From an uncultured Tateyamaria sp. (lineage in GTDB: Bacteria > Pseudomonadota > Alphaproteobacteria > Rhodobacterales > Rhodobacteraceae), in NCBI RefSeq assembly GCF_947503385.1, contig NZ_CANNDO010000001.1:372001-436000 (forward strand): 64,000 nt of DNA, given 5' to 3'. Made by a program: the position numbers and the translations under genes. Shown piece by piece: positions 16,939 to 26,642 of this stretch. The notes below the pieces were generated by a model. That model had not been told where the DNA came from and did no database searches. It was given only the letters and a program-made list of their open reading frames with translations. Positions within the stretch are counted from its first letter, which is position 1. Each line of letters opens with the position of its first letter.

Positions 16939-16961
16939 AGGATGGGCATTCTGCCCATCTT
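16939..16961. repeat. Perfect short hairpin between dnaJ and the acetyltransferase gene
   Basis: GATGGGCA (16941-16948) and TGCCCATC (16952-16959) form an eight-pair stem with a three-base loop, extended by one wobble and one AT pair. The element ends six bases before the next start codon and has no T-run. Its GTAGGATGGGCATTCTGCCC core resembles the dispersed palindromes I associate with this family, but only one copy is evident in this window. Confidence 0.55.
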
Positions 16962-16967
16962 GCCGCC

Positions 16968-17507
16968 ATGCGCCTTACCTCTGACACCACGACGCTGCGC
17001 CGGATGCGCGCGGATGACCTCATGGCCTTTCAGGCCTACCGCCGTGATCCCGCCATCGCCCGCTTCCAGAATTGGGAGCATATGGACGACACCCGCGCAG
17101 CCCACTTTCTCCACCACAGCGCCACCGTCGAACCGCTCTTGCGGCCCGGACATTGGACGCAGATCGCCGTGGCAGACACCGAAACGGATGCGCTGATTGG
17201 CGACATCGGCCTGCGCATCGCCAAAGATGAGGCCGAAGGCGAAACCGGCATCACGCTCGCCGCCGCCCATCACGGTCGAGGGCACGCGCAGCGTGCCATG
17301 CACCTCGCCATCGGGCTGATGTTCAGAACCACCCGAATTGCGCGGATCAGGGCTTGGGCCGACATCCGAAACACCAAATCCGTGACTATGCTGCACCGCG
17401 TCGGCTTTGCCTTTTTGGGCCACGAAGTCACCGATGGCATCAAAGAAGCGGCGTTCGAACTGCGCCGCGATGACCACGAGCCATATGCAGGTTGTGCCCA
17501 CAATTAG
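16968..17507 (+). CDS. GNAT-family N-acetyltransferase
   Basis: The 179-residue product resembles the RimJ/RimL-like group of Gcn5-related acetyltransferases, which move an acetyl group from acetyl-CoA to amines. TTLRRMRADDLMAFQAYRRD is a typical N-terminus. The acetyl-CoA loop is HHGRGHAQRAMH, and the end IRAWADIRNTKSVTMLHRVG matches the group's conserved NxxSxxxxEKxGF motif, with variations. It follows dnaJ by 53 bases across a hairpin and is followed by radC. The substrate is not predictable. Confidence 0.8.
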   Translation: MRLTSDTTTLRRMRADDLMAFQAYRRDPAIARFQNWEHMDDTRAAHFLHHSATVEPLLRPGHWTQIAVADTETDALIGDIGLRIAKDEAEGETGITLAAAHHGRGHAQRAMHLAIGLMFRTTRIARIRAWADIRNTKSVTMLHRVGFAFLGHEVTDGIKEAAFELRRDDHEPYAGCAHN

Positions 17508-17566
17508 ACGCGCGTTTTTGACTCTGATTAACCCTTCGTTCACCACGTGCAGGCCAAGGTTTGCGC

Positions 17567-18316
17567 ATGACGGAATTCGCAGAACAACCGCTCCCCTTCG
17601 ATCTTGACGAGGCCTTGCCTGTCACCCTTCCCAAGGGGCGTACGCCGTCCTACATGGCCGATCATCGCAAGCGTCTGCGTACCCGTTTCATGGACGGCGG
17701 CGCGGCGGCTCTGCCGGATTACGAGATGCTGGAACTTGTCCTCTTTCGGGCCATCCCCCGGCAGGACGTCAAGCCGCTGGCGCACCTCCTGATGGGTGAA
17801 TTCGGCGACTTTAACCGGGTTGTATCCGCCCCGCCGGAACGCTTGCGCGCCCTCAAAGGTGTCGGAGACGCGGTGATCTGCGAGCTAAAGATCATCGAGG
17901 CGGCGGCACAACGGCTTGCGCGGGCCAAGGTCCTGAACAAACAGGTGATTTCAAGCTGGGACGCCCTGCTGGATTACTGCCACACCACCATGGCGCACCG
18001 CGAAACAGAACAGTTCCGCGTGCTTTATCTTGATCGCAAAAACGTCCTGATCGCGGATGAGGAACAGGCCAAGGGCACCGTCGATCACGTCCCCGTCTAT
18101 CCACGAGAGGTGGCCAAACGCGCCCTGGAACTGAACGCGTCCGCGCTGATCCTTGTGCACAATCACCCATCAGGCGACCCCACGCCCAGCCAGTCTGATA
18201 TCGACATGACCGAACAAATCGAGACAGCCTGTCAGGCGCTTGGACTTACGTTACATGATCATCTGATTGTCGGAAAAGACCGGGAAATCAGTTTCAAAAC
18301 AGAGGGTTACCTGTGA
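17567..18316 (+). CDS. radC: RadC-family (JAB domain) protein
   Basis: The 249-residue product has an N-terminal helix-hairpin-helix-type region (about residues 25-120, ending LRALKGVGDAVICELKI) and a C-terminal JAB metalloprotease-like domain. The metal motif is complete: HNHPSGDPTPSQSDID, with an upstream glutamate. The historical name refers to DNA repair, but the biochemical role is unsettled. I chose the ATG rather than the in-frame TTG two codons earlier because AAGG lies upstream at suitable spacing. Its stop is one base from the stop of the convergent gene. Confidence 0.9.
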   Translation: MTEFAEQPLPFDLDEALPVTLPKGRTPSYMADHRKRLRTRFMDGGAAALPDYEMLELVLFRAIPRQDVKPLAHLLMGEFGDFNRVVSAPPERLRALKGVGDAVICELKIIEAAAQRLARAKVLNKQVISSWDALLDYCHTTMAHRETEQFRVLYLDRKNVLIADEEQAKGTVDHVPVYPREVAKRALELNASALILVHNHPSGDPTPSQSDIDMTEQIETACQALGLTLHDHLIVGKDREISFKTEGYL

Positions 18317-18317
18317 A

Positions 18318-19871
18318 CTAACGGACCCAAACCTCAACACGCCGGTTCGCCTGACGTCCCCACTCGCTGTCATCGCAGGCCATAGGCAGCGCCTCGCCAA
18401 AGGCATCGACGCTCAGGTCGATCCGGTCAAAATTTGCTGTTTCCGCCGCTGTGACCAACGCCCGTCGTACGGCCTCTGCCCGGCGCAAGGCGATGTCACG
18501 GTTGATCTCTGCCGGGCCATCTCCATCGCTGAACCCAACAAGCAGCATCGCTCGGGCGTCGTATTTGCCCTGCTCCAGCGCCCGCGCCAGTTGCTGCACG
18601 TTGGATCGGGACTGCGCGTCCAGCCGCACCGACCCCGTCTCGAACCGAAACGAGATCGACAGCCGCGCCATCGGGTACAATGTCCGCGTCATCCGTTGCA
18701 GCTCCTCCAGCGACACCTCCGGTCCTGCTGCTGTGACCGCATTGGCAAACCGGTAGCCTTGTGCGTCTATGGACACTTCCTCGGGGGCTTGATCGACAAA
18801 TCCAGCACGCCGGATCATCACCTGCGCCGACGTCCCCCGCGTGAATGCCAGAAAATCCCGCGCGACCTTGGGCAGCCGCCGCGCTGGCAGATACAAAAAC
18901 ATAGGTGCGGTCAGCGGGTAGTCTTCGGTCTTGATTGTCCCGCGCGTTGCCGACAATGAAAATCCGCACGGCCCCGTCAGGCTGAGCGCCCGTGCGTTTC
19001 CGATATCGGCAAAGCTGGCAACACCCAGCGCAAACGGGTCTCGCCCAACCGCCGCCACCAGATCTGCGCCGCGATCATGGCGGGCGATCCCATCAGCCAA
19101 CGTAAATCCAACCGGCCCCATGACATCATCCTCAACCGCTTGCCCCAAACCGGTATTTGTCCCCGGCAGATGTAGGGAAATCGGAGCATCCGCCCCGCCC
19201 AGCGTCGACCAATTGGTGATCCGTCCTGCCAACACCTCGGCCAACCCGGTGGGAGAGATGGTGTCGACCGGATTGGTTGGCGCCACAATCGGAACCATCG
19301 CATCCAATGCCAATACGCGGCTGCGATTTGCTTGCGTCAGGTCGCCCAGCCCTGCCTCCCGCGCGCGCTGACGTTCGTCCGGACGTATTTCGCGCAGCGC
19401 CATGACAATGTCCGCGTCATTGGCCAACAGATCGGCAAAGCCTTCATCCGTGTTTGACACCCAAACATAGAAACGCGCCACAGGCTTGCCGTCTGCGACG
19501 CTTCGCAACTCGTAGGTATAGGTCTGTTCGTCGGTGTCGAACCGATGCGTGGTGTAGTCATTGCGCAACGCAAAGCCTTCGATCAGGGCGGGCAACAGGA
19601 CCGCGCCCATGGTGGCGGACCCGGACACGCTGACCTCTGCCACGAAGTTTTGCAGATTTGGGCAGGCGGGGCCTTCGCATTGCACGCCGGATCCGTCCAC
19701 GGTCAGTTCGCCATAGATCGTCTCGACCCGGTAAAACTCTCCGTCAAACCCCAGCAGCGTGCCGCTGATTTCCACCCGCCCATCGGGCGACGTCAGCGTC
19801 ACGTCCTGCGCTGCAAGCGCGGTCCCAAAAAGAAAAAGTGCGGCGCAAAACGCCGCACGGAGCCATGCCAT
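18318..19871 (-). CDS. Exported phosphate-binding-like protein fused to an OmpA domain
   Basis: The 517-residue product has a Sec signal peptide (about 1-20, ending FGTALA). A PstS-like periplasmic binding domain follows (about 75-370; SGSATMGAVLLPALIEGFAL is the phosphate-loop-like start). The C-terminus is an OmpA/MotB peptidoglycan-binding domain (about 395-517; LLVGFSDGDGPAEINRDIAL and RQANRRVEVWVR). This architecture would hold a solute-binding domain near the cell wall. No Pst transporter genes are nearby. It follows the secA-adjacent unknown gene after 24 bases and is probably in the same transcript. The ligand is unproven. Confidence 0.78.
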   Translation of the reverse strand: MAWLRAAFCAALFLFGTALAAQDVTLTSPDGRVEISGTLLGFDGEFYRVETIYGELTVDGSGVQCEGPACPNLQNFVAEVSVSGSATMGAVLLPALIEGFALRNDYTTHRFDTDEQTYTYELRSVADGKPVARFYVWVSNTDEGFADLLANDADIVMALREIRPDERQRAREAGLGDLTQANRSRVLALDAMVPIVAPTNPVDTISPTGLAEVLAGRITNWSTLGGADAPISLHLPGTNTGLGQAVEDDVMGPVGFTLADGIARHDRGADLVAAVGRDPFALGVASFADIGNARALSLTGPCGFSLSATRGTIKTEDYPLTAPMFLYLPARRLPKVARDFLAFTRGTSAQVMIRRAGFVDQAPEEVSIDAQGYRFANAVTAAGPEVSLEELQRMTRTLYPMARLSISFRFETGSVRLDAQSRSNVQQLARALEQGKYDARAMLLVGFSDGDGPAEINRDIALRRAEAVRRALVTAAETANFDRIDLSVDAFGEALPMACDDSEWGRQANRRVEVWVR

Positions 19872-19895
19872 AGGTGGTCACTGCCCTTGTTGCGA

Positions 19896-20915
19896 TCAGT
19901 TGGACGCGACTTTCATGTCTGTGACCAGATTGTTCAACACCAGAAAGTCACCGGCCGCATCACAGCCCGGCACAGCAAGCGTTAAATCGCGCGTCGTGAT
20001 GGTGCCGCGGTCCGACATCTCAAGGGTTTGCGCCTCGACCTCGAGGCCACAGTTTTGCATCGTGATCTCGGTTTCGACGGACAAATCAATCAGGCCGTCG
20101 CGACCCGACCGGCCCGCAGCAAAGGTGTAGACTTCGGCCACCAGCGGATCAGCCAATTCAGGATCACCCAGACGCATCAGCGCGCCGGTCTCACCGTTCA
20201 AGAACCCTGTCGCCGCAGCCTCTCCACCGGACCAGACATGACCCGCATCACCGTAGGACGCACCAAATTCACGCGCATGAAGCTGGAATCCGGCTTGGCC
20301 ACGCCATTGCAAGGCAACCCGCGAGAATGCATCGATATCCGGGACCGAAACCTGCGCCACGGCACCGTCACCGTTGGAAAAAGCCATGATGAACACGCCG
20401 TCTTTGGCGAGCGCGGGCACCAGCACTTTGAGCGTGCCTGCGTCATCTGTGGCTTGGGTAAAGATCAGACCATTGTGATGCACCGTCAGCCGTTCATTGG
20501 GCGCACAGGGCGCATCAAGGTGGAGCATCGCCATTCCACCGGGCACAGCCTCAGCCGAAGCGGTCATTTCACATTGGGCAATCTGCGGAGCCGTATCTTC
20601 GGCGGGGGGCGGCGCCAGCACATCGGCGGGCGACGCGGCCACACGCTGAACGGCAGTCTCTGATTGCGGCGGGGTCACCGGGGCCACATCGGAGGCAGAG
20701 GTCAGTTCGATGGCCTGCACTTCGATCAGTTCATCCGTACGCATCGCGCCAAGGAACCCTGCACCTGCGACCGACGAACTGTTCACTGCAACAGAAGCAC
20801 GCGCCTCTTTGCCGTAGCGTTCTTGTGCGGCCTCGCTGCGCTGCATAACAAAGCCGATGCCAACAGCAATCGCCAGCGTGCCTACGGCCGTGATGATTTC
20901 CTTCTTGTGCGACAT
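19896..20915 (-). CDS. Membrane-anchored periplasmic protein of unknown function
   Basis: The 339-residue product has an N-terminal membrane anchor (ITAVGTLAIAVGIGFVMQ), then a proline/alanine-rich linker (about 75-115) and a periplasmic domain with five cysteines. I recognise no enzyme or fold. The frame is open upstream, but the ATG before SHKKEI has a GGAGAGGG ribosome-binding site and starts at the anchor. It lies downstream of secA by 106 bases and upstream of the PstS-OmpA fusion by 24. That placement hints at an envelope or secretion role only by association. Confidence 0.7.
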   Translation of the reverse strand: MSHKKEIITAVGTLAIAVGIGFVMQRSEAAQERYGKEARASVAVNSSSVAGAGFLGAMRTDELIEVQAIELTSASDVAPVTPPQSETAVQRVAASPADVLAPPPAEDTAPQIAQCEMTASAEAVPGGMAMLHLDAPCAPNERLTVHHNGLIFTQATDDAGTLKVLVPALAKDGVFIMAFSNGDGAVAQVSVPDIDAFSRVALQWRGQAGFQLHAREFGASYGDAGHVWSGGEAAATGFLNGETGALMRLGDPELADPLVAEVYTFAAGRSGRDGLIDLSVETEITMQNCGLEVEAQTLEMSDRGTITTRDLTLAVPGCDAAGDFLVLNNLVTDMKVASN

Positions 20916-21021
20916 CGTCCCACGCCCTCTCCACGGAATTTCTCCATCAAGGTTTCGCGCAGAAGTTGGGCCACTGTATGGCCGGGTGGAGGAGTCTTTG
21001 GGGCAGGAATGGGGCGCCCGG

Positions 21022-23721
21022 TCAGAGACGTCCGTGGCAATGCTTGAACTTTTTGCCCGATCCACACGGGCACGGATCGTTGCGGCCCGGGTCGCCCCAC
21101 GTGCTTGGATCGTTCTCGTCAAACCCGCCTTCGATAGCCGCAGGTGTGGGGGCCGGCACCGTCGCTTCGGGTTCCGCAGCCTGCTGCACGGCAGCCTGTT
21201 GCGCGGCCACCTGCGCCAGCATCTCTTGCTGCTCTTCCTCGGTCAGCGGACGGATACGGGACAGTTTGTTGGTCACTTCGGTGCGCAGACTTTCGAGCAT
21301 CACCTCGAACAACTGGAACGCTTCGTTCTTGTATTCGTTCAGCGGGTCACGCTGCGCATAACCGCGGAACCCCACGACGGACCGCAAATGTTCCAGCGTC
21401 AACAGGTGTTCACGCCACTTGCCGTCGATGGCCTGCAGCACCAGTTGTTTCTCGATGCTGCGCATGTTCTCGGCGCCAAAGGACTCGAGTTTTTCTGCCA
21501 GCATCTTGTCACTGGCTTCGATCAGGCGGTCGCGGATTTGTTCGTCGTCCACACCTTCCTCTTCGCACCATTCCATCACCGGAGGGTTGATGCCGAGGTT
21601 TTCGATCACAGCGGCATACAGCCCTTCGCTGTCCCATTGGTCGGCGTAGGAGCCTTCGGGCAGATACTGGTCAATGAGGTCATCAACCACCTCGTCGCGC
21701 ATGTCCGATGTAACCTCGGACAGGTCTTCGGCTTCCATGATCTCGCGCCGTTGTGCAAACACCACCTTGCGCTGGTCGTTCATCACATCGTCGAATTTCA
21801 GCAACTGCTTGCGGATGTCAAAATTGCGGCCTTCGACCTTGGCCTGCGCCCGCTCTAATGACTTGTTCACCCACGGGTGCACAATCGCTTCGCCTTCTTC
21901 CAGACCCAGCGTCTTGAGCACCTTGTCCAGACGGTCTGACCCAAAGATACGCATCAGGTCGTCTTCGAGCGACAGGTAAAAGGACGTGCGGCCCGGATCA
22001 CCCTGACGACCCGACCGGCCACGCAACTGGTTGTCGATCCGGCGGCTTTCGTGGCGTTCGGACGCAAGCACCAGCAGGCCGCCCGCCTCCAGCACCTTTT
22101 TCTTTTCGTCCTCGTGCTCGGCCTCGATCCGCGCACGCACCGCTTCGGGATCGGCCTCCGGGTCAGCGGTGATCGCTTCCAGCACCTTCATCTCGACGTT
22201 GCCGCCCAGCTGAATGTCTGTGCCGCGACCGGCCATGTTGGTGGCGATGGTGACCGCGCCGAACTTGCCCGCGTCCGCAATAATCTGCGCCTCTTGCTCG
22301 TGCTGGCGGGCGTTCAGGACGTTGTGTTCGATCCCTTCAGCCTTGAGCGCTTCCGAAAACATCTCGGACTTGTCGATAGAGGTGGTGCCCACAAGGATCG
22401 GTTGACCTTTGGCATTGGCCTTCTTGATCTCTTCGACGATGGCTTTGTACTTCTCGGCGGCGGTGCGATAGACCTGATCGTCCTCGTCCACCCGCGCGAT
22501 AGGACGGTGCGTCGGGACCTCGACCACGCCCAGCCCGTAGATCTCTGCAAATTCCTCGGCCTCTGTCGCGGCGGTGCCGGTCATGCCCGACAACTTGCCA
22601 TAAAGGCGGAAATAGTTCTGGAACGTCACCGACGCGAGCGTCTGGTTTTCAGGCTGGATCTGGACCTGCTCTTTGGCCTCCAGCGCCTGATGCAGACCGT
22701 CGGACAGACGGCGGCCCGCCATCATGCGGCCCGTGAATTCGTCGATCAGGACAACCTCGCCATTGCGGACGATGTAATCCTTGTCCTTGGTGAACAGCTT
22801 GTGCGCCCGCAGGCCCTGGTTCACGTGGTGCACGATGGTCGTGCTTTCCGGATCATAGAGCGAGGCGTCTTCTTCGATCAGGCCACGCACGCGCAGCTGT
22901 TCTTCGATGAACTCGTTGCCGTCTTCGGTGAACGTCACGCTGCGCTGTTTTTCATCAAGCTCGTAGTGTTCGTCCTGAATCAACGGGATCACACCGTCGA
23001 TGGTCACGTACATCTCGGACCGGTCCTGAAGCGGGCCGGAGATCACCAGCGGCGTCCGCGCCTCGTCGATCAGGATGGAGTCCACCTCATCCACGATGGC
23101 AAAGTTGTGCCCGCGCTGCACCATCTGTTCGATCGACGGTTTCATGTTGTCGCGCAGGTAATCAAAACCCAATTCGTTGTTGGTGGCATAGGTAATGTCG
23201 CAGGCGTAAGCGGCGCGCTTGGTCTCTTCGTCCATGCCGGCATAGGCGACACCGGTGGTCAGACCCAACGCTGCAAACACCTTGCCCATCCATTCGGCAT
23301 CCCGCTGGGCGAGGTATTCGTTCACCGTCACCACATGCACACCCTTGCCCGTCAGCGCATTAAGATACGCGGCAAAGGTCGCGGTGAGCGTTTTGCCCTC
23401 ACCTGTCTTTTGTTCAGCAATGTTACCCTGATGCAGGAACAGACCGCCCATCAACTGAGTGTCAAAGGCCCGCAGGCCCAGCGCGCGTTTCGCCGCCTCG
23501 CGGCAGTTGGCAAAGGCTTCGGGCAACAGCGCATCCAGCGCTTCGCCACCCATGGCGCGTTTCGCCAAGGCTTCGGTCTTGTCCTTCAGACCGTCGTCAC
23601 TCAGCGCCTCAAATTCCGGCTCCAACGCGTTGACCTGTTCAATGATCGGCCTCACGCTCTTGATCTTGCGATCATTGGGGGTGCCAAACACCTTTTTGGT
23701 GAGTGTTCCGAAACCGAGCAT
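21022..23721 (-). CDS. secA: Protein translocase subunit SecA
   Basis: The 899-residue ATPase drives preproteins through SecYEG. The Walker A motif is TGEGKTLTA (Lys110) and the DEAD-type Walker B lies in [13 protein letters not shown]. The second ATPase domain contains [16 protein letters not shown] glutamine/alanine/proline-rich linker leads to a C-terminal SEC-C zinc motif ([16 protein letters not shown]), which binds SecB and lipids. Length and domain order are normal. It is divergent from the parvulin gene with 175 bases between starts. Confidence 0.98.
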   Translation of the reverse strand: MLGFGTLTKKVFGTPNDRKIKSVRPIIEQVNALEPEFEALSDDGLKDKTEALAKRAMGGEALDALLPEAFANCREAAKRALGLRAFDTQLMGGLFLHQGNIAEQKTGEGKTLTATFAAYLNALTGKGVHVVTVNEYLAQRDAEWMGKVFAALGLTTGVAYAGMDEETKRAAYACDITYATNNELGFDYLRDNMKPSIEQMVQRGHNFAIVDEVDSILIDEARTPLVISGPLQDRSEMYVTIDGVIPLIQDEHYELDEKQRSVTFTEDGNEFIEEQLRVRGLIEEDASLYDPESTTIVHHVNQGLRAHKLFTKDKDYIVRNGEVVLIDEFTGRMMAGRRLSDGLHQALEAKEQVQIQPENQTLASVTFQNYFRLYGKLSGMTGTAATEAEEFAEIYGLGVVEVPTHRPIARVDEDDQVYRTAAEKYKAIVEEIKKANAKGQPILVGTTSIDKSEMFSEALKAEGIEHNVLNARQHEQEAQIIADAGKFGAVTIATNMAGRGTDIQLGGNVEMKVLEAITADPEADPEAVRARIEAEHEDEKKKVLEAGGLLVLASERHESRRIDNQLRGRSGRQGDPGRTSFYLSLEDDLMRIFGSDRLDKVLKTLGLEEGEAIVHPWVNKSLERAQAKVEGRNFDIRKQLLKFDDVMNDQRKVVFAQRREIMEAEDLSEVTSDMRDEVVDDLIDQYLPEGSYADQWDSEGLYAAVIENLGINPPVMEWCEEEGVDDEQIRDRLIEASDKMLAEKLESFGAENMRSIEKQLVLQAIDGKWREHLLTLEHLRSVVGFRGYAQRDPLNEYKNEAFQLFEVMLESLRTEVTNKLSRIRPLTEEEQQEMLAQVAAQQAAVQQAAEPEATVPAPTPAAIEGGFDENDPSTWGDPGRNDPCPCGSGKKFKHCHGRL

Positions 23722-23896
23722 ACCGTCTCCAGCCGATCAATTATGTTCATGCAGCAACTGCTTGCCGGGCGCGCGCCAAGCCCATAAGTATCGGGGGCAT
23801 TAATCGGCCCAGGCCACGTCCATAGGGCGATGTAAGGGTCACGCGAAACCGTGTCAATGCGCGCCCCAGCCGCGTGCCCAGCCCAAGGACTGTTCC

Positions 23897-24736
23897 ATGT
23901 CGAAACGCCTCTTTTCCCTGTCTGCACTGGCCCTTTCCGTGGCTATGGCCCTGCCTGCCGCCGCGCAGGACGCAGACACGGTTGTCGCAACCGTGAACGG
24001 GACGGATATCACGATCGGTCACATGATCGCCGCCCGCGCCACCTTGCCCCAGCGATTTCAGGAACTGCCCGACGAGGTTCTGTTCACCGGTATCCTCGAC
24101 CAATTGATCCAGCAGACACTGCTGGCCCAATCCTTCGAAGGGGATTTGCCCAAACGCGCGCAACTGTCGCTGGACAACGAAACCCGGTCCCTGACAGCGG
24201 GCGAAGTCATCGAAGGCGTGCTGGAGCAGGCGCTGACGCCCGATGCGTTGCAAGCCGCCTATGACGCGCGTTTTTCCGATGCGACCCCGACCGAGGAATA
24301 CAACGCCTCCCATATCCTCGTGGAAACCGAAGAAGCGGCGCAGGCGATCAAGGCCGAACTGGACGACGGCGCAGAGTTTGCCGCCGTCGCACGTGAGAAA
24401 TCCACCGGCCCGTCGGGCCCGAACGGTGGATCATTGGGCTGGTTCGGTCCGGGCATGATGGTCCCGTCCTTTGAGGCGGCAGTGATTGCGCTGGAACCCG
24501 GCGAGGTGTCGGACCCTGTTAAAACGCAATTCGGTTGGCACGTGATCACCCTCATCGAAACACGCACCGCCGATCTGCCCGAAATCGAAGAGGTGCGCGC
24601 CGAGTTGGAAGAAGACCTGCGCACCGAAGCCATCGAAAACCGCGTCAACGCCCTGCGCAGTGCAGCGGATGTGGATGAGAGCGCCGCACAGGGCATCGAC
24701 CCGGCGATCCTGCGCGACATCGAACTGCTGCAATAA
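23897..24736 (+). CDS. Periplasmic parvulin-type peptidylprolyl isomerase
   Basis: The 279-residue product has a Sec signal peptide (1-23, ending PAAA) and an N-terminal helical region. A PpiC rotamase domain follows at about residues 134-230: NASHILVETEEAAQAIK, then GPNGGSLGWFGPGMMVPSFE and FGWHVITLIE. It would help outer-membrane or periplasmic protein folding, like PpiC/SurA relatives. It is only three bases upstream of argJ, so the two are co-transcribed. Lying divergent to secA, it fits a protein-export neighbourhood. Confidence 0.9.
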   Translation: MSKRLFSLSALALSVAMALPAAAQDADTVVATVNGTDITIGHMIAARATLPQRFQELPDEVLFTGILDQLIQQTLLAQSFEGDLPKRAQLSLDNETRSLTAGEVIEGVLEQALTPDALQAAYDARFSDATPTEEYNASHILVETEEAAQAIKAELDDGAEFAAVAREKSTGPSGPNGGSLGWFGPGMMVPSFEAAVIALEPGEVSDPVKTQFGWHVITLIETRTADLPEIEEVRAELEEDLRTEAIENRVNALRSAADVDESAAQGIDPAILRDIELLQ

Positions 24737-24739
24737 GCC

Positions 24740-25966
24740 ATGGGTGATCCGTTGCCCCGTTCGCCGCTGGCCCCGGCGGCCTTTCCTGACACGCCAGTGG
24801 TCAATGGTGTCCGGTTTGCGGGCGCTGAGGCTGGGGTAAAATACAAGGGTCGCAAGGACGTCATGCTTGCCGTCTGCGCACCTGGTACGGCGATTGCCGG
24901 GGTTTTCACGCGGTCCGCCACACGGTCGGCCCCCGTGCTCGATTGTCAGGCCAAGCTGGGGGGCGACAGCGCGGCGGGCGCTGCAATCCTCGTGAATTCG
25001 GGCAATGCCAACGCGTTCACCGGGCGCAATGGGGTCGACGCAGTGAATGCCGTTGTGACGGCGGTGAGCACGGCCACCGGTCTGCCCGCATCGCGCGTGT
25101 TCACCGCCTCTACCGGCGTCATTGGTGAGCCGTTGCCCAAAGAACGGATCGCAGACAAGCTGGACGAGCTGGCCGCGAACCTGTCCGACACGGCCATCCG
25201 CGATGCAGCGGACGCGATTATGACCACCGACACCTATGCCAAAGGGGCGTCCGCAACCTGCGGGGTTGACGGCCAGACCGTCACAATCGCTGGCATCGCC
25301 AAAGGGTCCGGTATGATCGCCCCGGACATGGCAACGATGCTGGTCTACATCTTCACGGACGCACAGATCGGTCAGCCGGATTTGCAGGCTCTGGTCAGCC
25401 GCCTAAACGACAAGACGTTCAATTGCATCACCGTTGACAGCGATACTTCCACCTCTGACTCGTTGATCTGCGCCGCGACGGGCGCGTCCGGTATTGATGT
25501 GACCGGCAATTCCGGGTTCGCCGACGCTTTGCACAGCGTGATGCTGGATCTGGCCCATCAGGTGGTGCGTGATGGTGAAGGGGCGACCAAGTTCGTCGAG
25601 ATCACCGTAACCGGGGCCGCATCCGACGCGGAGGCTAAGACCCATGGGTTGTCCATTGCCAATTCCCCGCTCGTCAAAACGGCCATTGCGGGCGAAGATC
25701 CGAATTGGGGCCGGGTTGTCATGGCGGTGGGTAAATCTGGCGCGGCGGCTGATCGCGATGCTCTGTCGATCCGGTTTGGCGACGTTCTGGTGGCAGATCG
25801 CGGCTGGGTCAGCCCCGATTACCGCGAAGAAGACAGCGCCGCACATATGAAAGGTGACTACATCCGCATCAGCGTGGACATTGGCCTTGGCGATGGGGCC
25901 GCGACCGTCTGGACCTGCGATCTGACCCACGGCTACATCTCGATCAACGCGGACTACCGGTCGTGA
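24740..25966 (+). CDS. argJ: Bifunctional ornithine acetyltransferase/N-acetylglutamate synthase
   Basis: ArgJ recycles the acetyl group between N-acetylornithine and glutamate in arginine synthesis. The 408-residue precursor cleaves itself between Ala198 and Thr199 in APDMATMLVYIF, exposing the nucleophilic threonine. The oxyanion-hole region TASTGVIGEP is present, as is the C-terminal HGYISINADYRS. Whether it is also an N-acetylglutamate synthase cannot be read from sequence. Its stop overlaps the GTG start of mutT (GTGA), a coupling seen in several alphaproteobacteria. Confidence 0.95.
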   Translation: MGDPLPRSPLAPAAFPDTPVVNGVRFAGAEAGVKYKGRKDVMLAVCAPGTAIAGVFTRSATRSAPVLDCQAKLGGDSAAGAAILVNSGNANAFTGRNGVDAVNAVVTAVSTATGLPASRVFTASTGVIGEPLPKERIADKLDELAANLSDTAIRDAADAIMTTDTYAKGASATCGVDGQTVTIAGIAKGSGMIAPDMATMLVYIFTDAQIGQPDLQALVSRLNDKTFNCITVDSDTSTSDSLICAATGASGIDVTGNSGFADALHSVMLDLAHQVVRDGEGATKFVEITVTGAASDAEAKTHGLSIANSPLVKTAIAGEDPNWGRVVMAVGKSGAAADRDALSIRFGDVLVADRGWVSPDYREEDSAAHMKGDYIRISVDIGLGDGAATVWTCDLTHGYISINADYRS

Positions 25967-26361
25967 AAGTTGTCCTTGTCTCTGCCGTGGCGCTGATCGA
26001 CGTCGATGGGCGCGTGTTGCTTGCCCAACGGCCCGAAGGGAAATCCATGGCCGGACTGTGGGAATTTCCCGGTGGCAAAGTCGAATCAGGTGAGACGCCA
26101 GAGGCCGCCCTGATCCGCGAGTTGCAGGAAGAATTGGGGATCGATACATGGGCGTCCTGCCTTGCCCCTCTGACCTTTGCCAGCCACAGCTACGAAACCT
26201 TTCACCTTTTGATGCCTCTCTTTGCCTGCCGAAAATGGGACGGCACGCCGCAATCGCGCGAGGGCCAAGCGTTGAAATGGGTCAAGCCGTCGAAACTACG
26301 CGATTTTCCAATGCCGGATGCGGATATCCCGCTGATCCCGATCCTGCGCGACTGGCTCTGA
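25963..26361 (+). CDS. mutT: 8-oxo-dGTP diphosphatase (Nudix hydrolase)
   Basis: The 132-residue product is a MutT-type Nudix enzyme that hydrolyses 8-oxo-dGTP and so prevents A-to-C transversions. The Nudix box is complete: GGKVESGETPEAALIRELQE followed by ELGI. The N-terminal VVLVSAVALIDVDGRVLLAQ and the preceding-box context MAGLWEFPGG are typical of MutT proper. Translation starts at GTG within the argJ stop (four-base overlap), so it depends on argJ translation. Confidence 0.9.
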   Translation: MKVVLVSAVALIDVDGRVLLAQRPEGKSMAGLWEFPGGKVESGETPEAALIRELQEELGIDTWASCLAPLTFASHSYETFHLLMPLFACRKWDGTPQSREGQALKWVKPSKLRDFPMPDADIPLIPILRDWL

Positions 26362-26413
26362 TACACCCGTTCGCCGTTTCCAATCCGCAAACTTTTCCAT
26401 CAATACGTGCGTT

Positions 26414-26443
26414 TTGTTGGTGACTTATTAACCAAAGTACATA
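26414..26443 (+). promoter_or_regulatory. Weak candidate promoter for the 44-residue gene
   Basis: TTGTTG (26414-26419) and TACATA (26438-26443), spaced 18 bases, lie in a markedly AT-rich stretch just upstream of the small gene. The match is modest. Confidence 0.28.
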
Positions 26444-26480
26444 AGTTTGAGACATATCTTTTCTTTGGGGAGGAAAGCGT

Positions 26481-26615
26481 ATGCTGCGAACCATCGCATT
26501 GGGCACATCCATTCTTGTGCAGGGCATCTATGTCCGCACGCTTCCGGACGGTCGCATGACCGTGCGCGTTGATGGATCGACCTATTCCGGCATACCTGTT
26601 TCACGCACCGCTTGA
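26481..26615 (+). CDS. Small protein of 44 residues, unknown function
   Basis: The ORF has a very strong ribosome-binding site (GGGGAGGAAAG, 26467-26477) at ideal distance from its ATG and is followed 27 bases later by a strong terminator. It stands alone between mutT and the convergent infB, with an AT-rich upstream region. The product starts LRTIALGTSILVQGIYVRTL and then has a basic, beta-like segment (PDGRMTVRVDGSTYSGIPV). The first part could be a short hydrophobic anchor, but it is too weak for a firm membrane call. I recall similar small proteins in roseobacters but cannot assign a role. Confidence 0.68.
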   Translation: MLRTIALGTSILVQGIYVRTLPDGRMTVRVDGSTYSGIPVSRTA

Positions 26616-26642
26616 CGGGCAAACAGGTTGAGAAATGAAAAA

